Below are positions 32,345 to 32,559 of a DNA stretch of 32,559 nt, in pieces (positions within the stretch are counted from its first letter, which is position 1; every line of letters begins with the position of its first letter). The notes beneath the pieces were generated by a model. The model made no database searches, had not been told where the DNA came from, and saw only the letters and a list, made by a program, of their open reading frames with translations. Origin of the DNA: Acidobacteriota bacterium (GTDB taxonomy: Bacteria > Acidobacteriota > Terriglobia > Terriglobales > Acidobacteriaceae); contig JAJYUB010000037.1 in assembly GCA_021792795.1 (NCBI GenBank), positions 1-32,559 of the forward strand, given 5' to 3'. Made by a program: the position numbers and the translations under genes.

Positions 32345-32559
32345 GTGACTGACTTCACCACGACAGAGTGTTTGTTGTGTGAGCGTTATGCAAAGCCCAT
32401 CTTGTGCGGCGCCTCCGGTGGTAGCACTCTTGACAGCCCGTGGTGTAACCGGCCATTTTCAGCACGTTCAGCAGCAGAATCCTTCGGTGCAAAATTCATC
32501 GATCAGCGGATAGGTTCCATCCGGACGGGCTGGGAGTCGGCTTTGCGGTGCGCATAGGC
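32345..32559 (+). pseudogene. Possible degenerate IS1380-like transposase start
   Basis: GTG 32345, preceded by AGAGAGGC, opens a frame reading to the window edge. Its first residues TDFTTTECLLCE resemble the usual start of IS1380-family transposases (TDCTTECLPF), and GGSTLD may correspond to their FDGGxLTSD strand. Beyond residue 30 the similarity is lost. The upstream sequence from about 32250 could be the element's left part, but no inverted repeat can be checked because the right end lies outside the window. This is a weak call. Confidence 0.3.

Noticed and set aside
1-32559. CRISPR array, rRNA or tRNA genes
   Set aside because: No regularly spaced repeats, no rRNA-like stretch and no cloverleaf I could recognise by eye. 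A covariance-model search would be the decisive test.

Overview
The window looks like a chromosomal segment of an acidobacterium (Terriglobia-like). The evidence is a very large TonB-dependent receptor with an N-terminal carboxypeptidase-regulatory-like domain (Oar type), exported PQQ, cytochrome and RidA proteins, a YtrA-type GntR gene coupled to a DUF1648 membrane protein, and GC-rich housekeeping genes with long antisense open frames. This lineage call is inference from gene content, not from a marker-gene comparison.

Layout. (1) 1-3021 is a graveyard of mobile DNA: the decayed end of a LacI-type regulator, an IS4-like transposase remnant split by an apparently complete IS630-family element (982-2074, 18-bp inverted ends, A8 frameshift site), the C-terminal stub of a second IS630 transposase, and a 5'-truncated IS1-like transposase. 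(2) 3098-6805 holds miaA, an unlisted 46-residue membrane protein, a TonB-family protein (these three on the minus strand), then mogA-like and DedA/VTT genes on the plus strand. (3) 16161 down to 6802 is a minus-strand housekeeping series: dnaG, a secreted TPR protein, rnc, two tandem signal peptidase I genes and a large AsmA-like protein. (4) 16193-18176 carries a GntR/DUF1648 pair, apparently leaderless and autoregulated, and a convergent GNAT acetyltransferase. (5) 18298-18500 is the dead start of an oligopeptide-type ABC ATPase.

(6) 18763-31755 is the most interesting part. A minus-strand series reads SelA-like PLP enzyme (Tat signal), bicupin, triple-RidA fusion, DUF4380 protein, diheme cytochrome c and PQQ dehydrogenase. 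A convergent SMP-30/gluconolactonase gene lies beyond its end, and a giant TonB-dependent receptor is divergent from its head across a 593-bp AT-rich control region with an 11-bp-arm palindrome. Every protein carries an apparent export signal. My working model is an extracytoplasmic pathway for an amino sugar or similar compound: uptake by the receptor, oxidation by PQQ dehydrogenase with electrons to cytochrome c, lactone opening by SMP-30, PLP-dependent elimination of ammonia or water, and clearing of the enamine/imine product by RidA domains. The chemistry is inferred; the gene order and signals are read directly.

(7) 31756-32559 is a hairpin-rich spacer, an unrecognised small open frame, and possibly the start of a degenerate IS1380-like element. 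No rRNA, tRNA or CRISPR array was recognised by eye.
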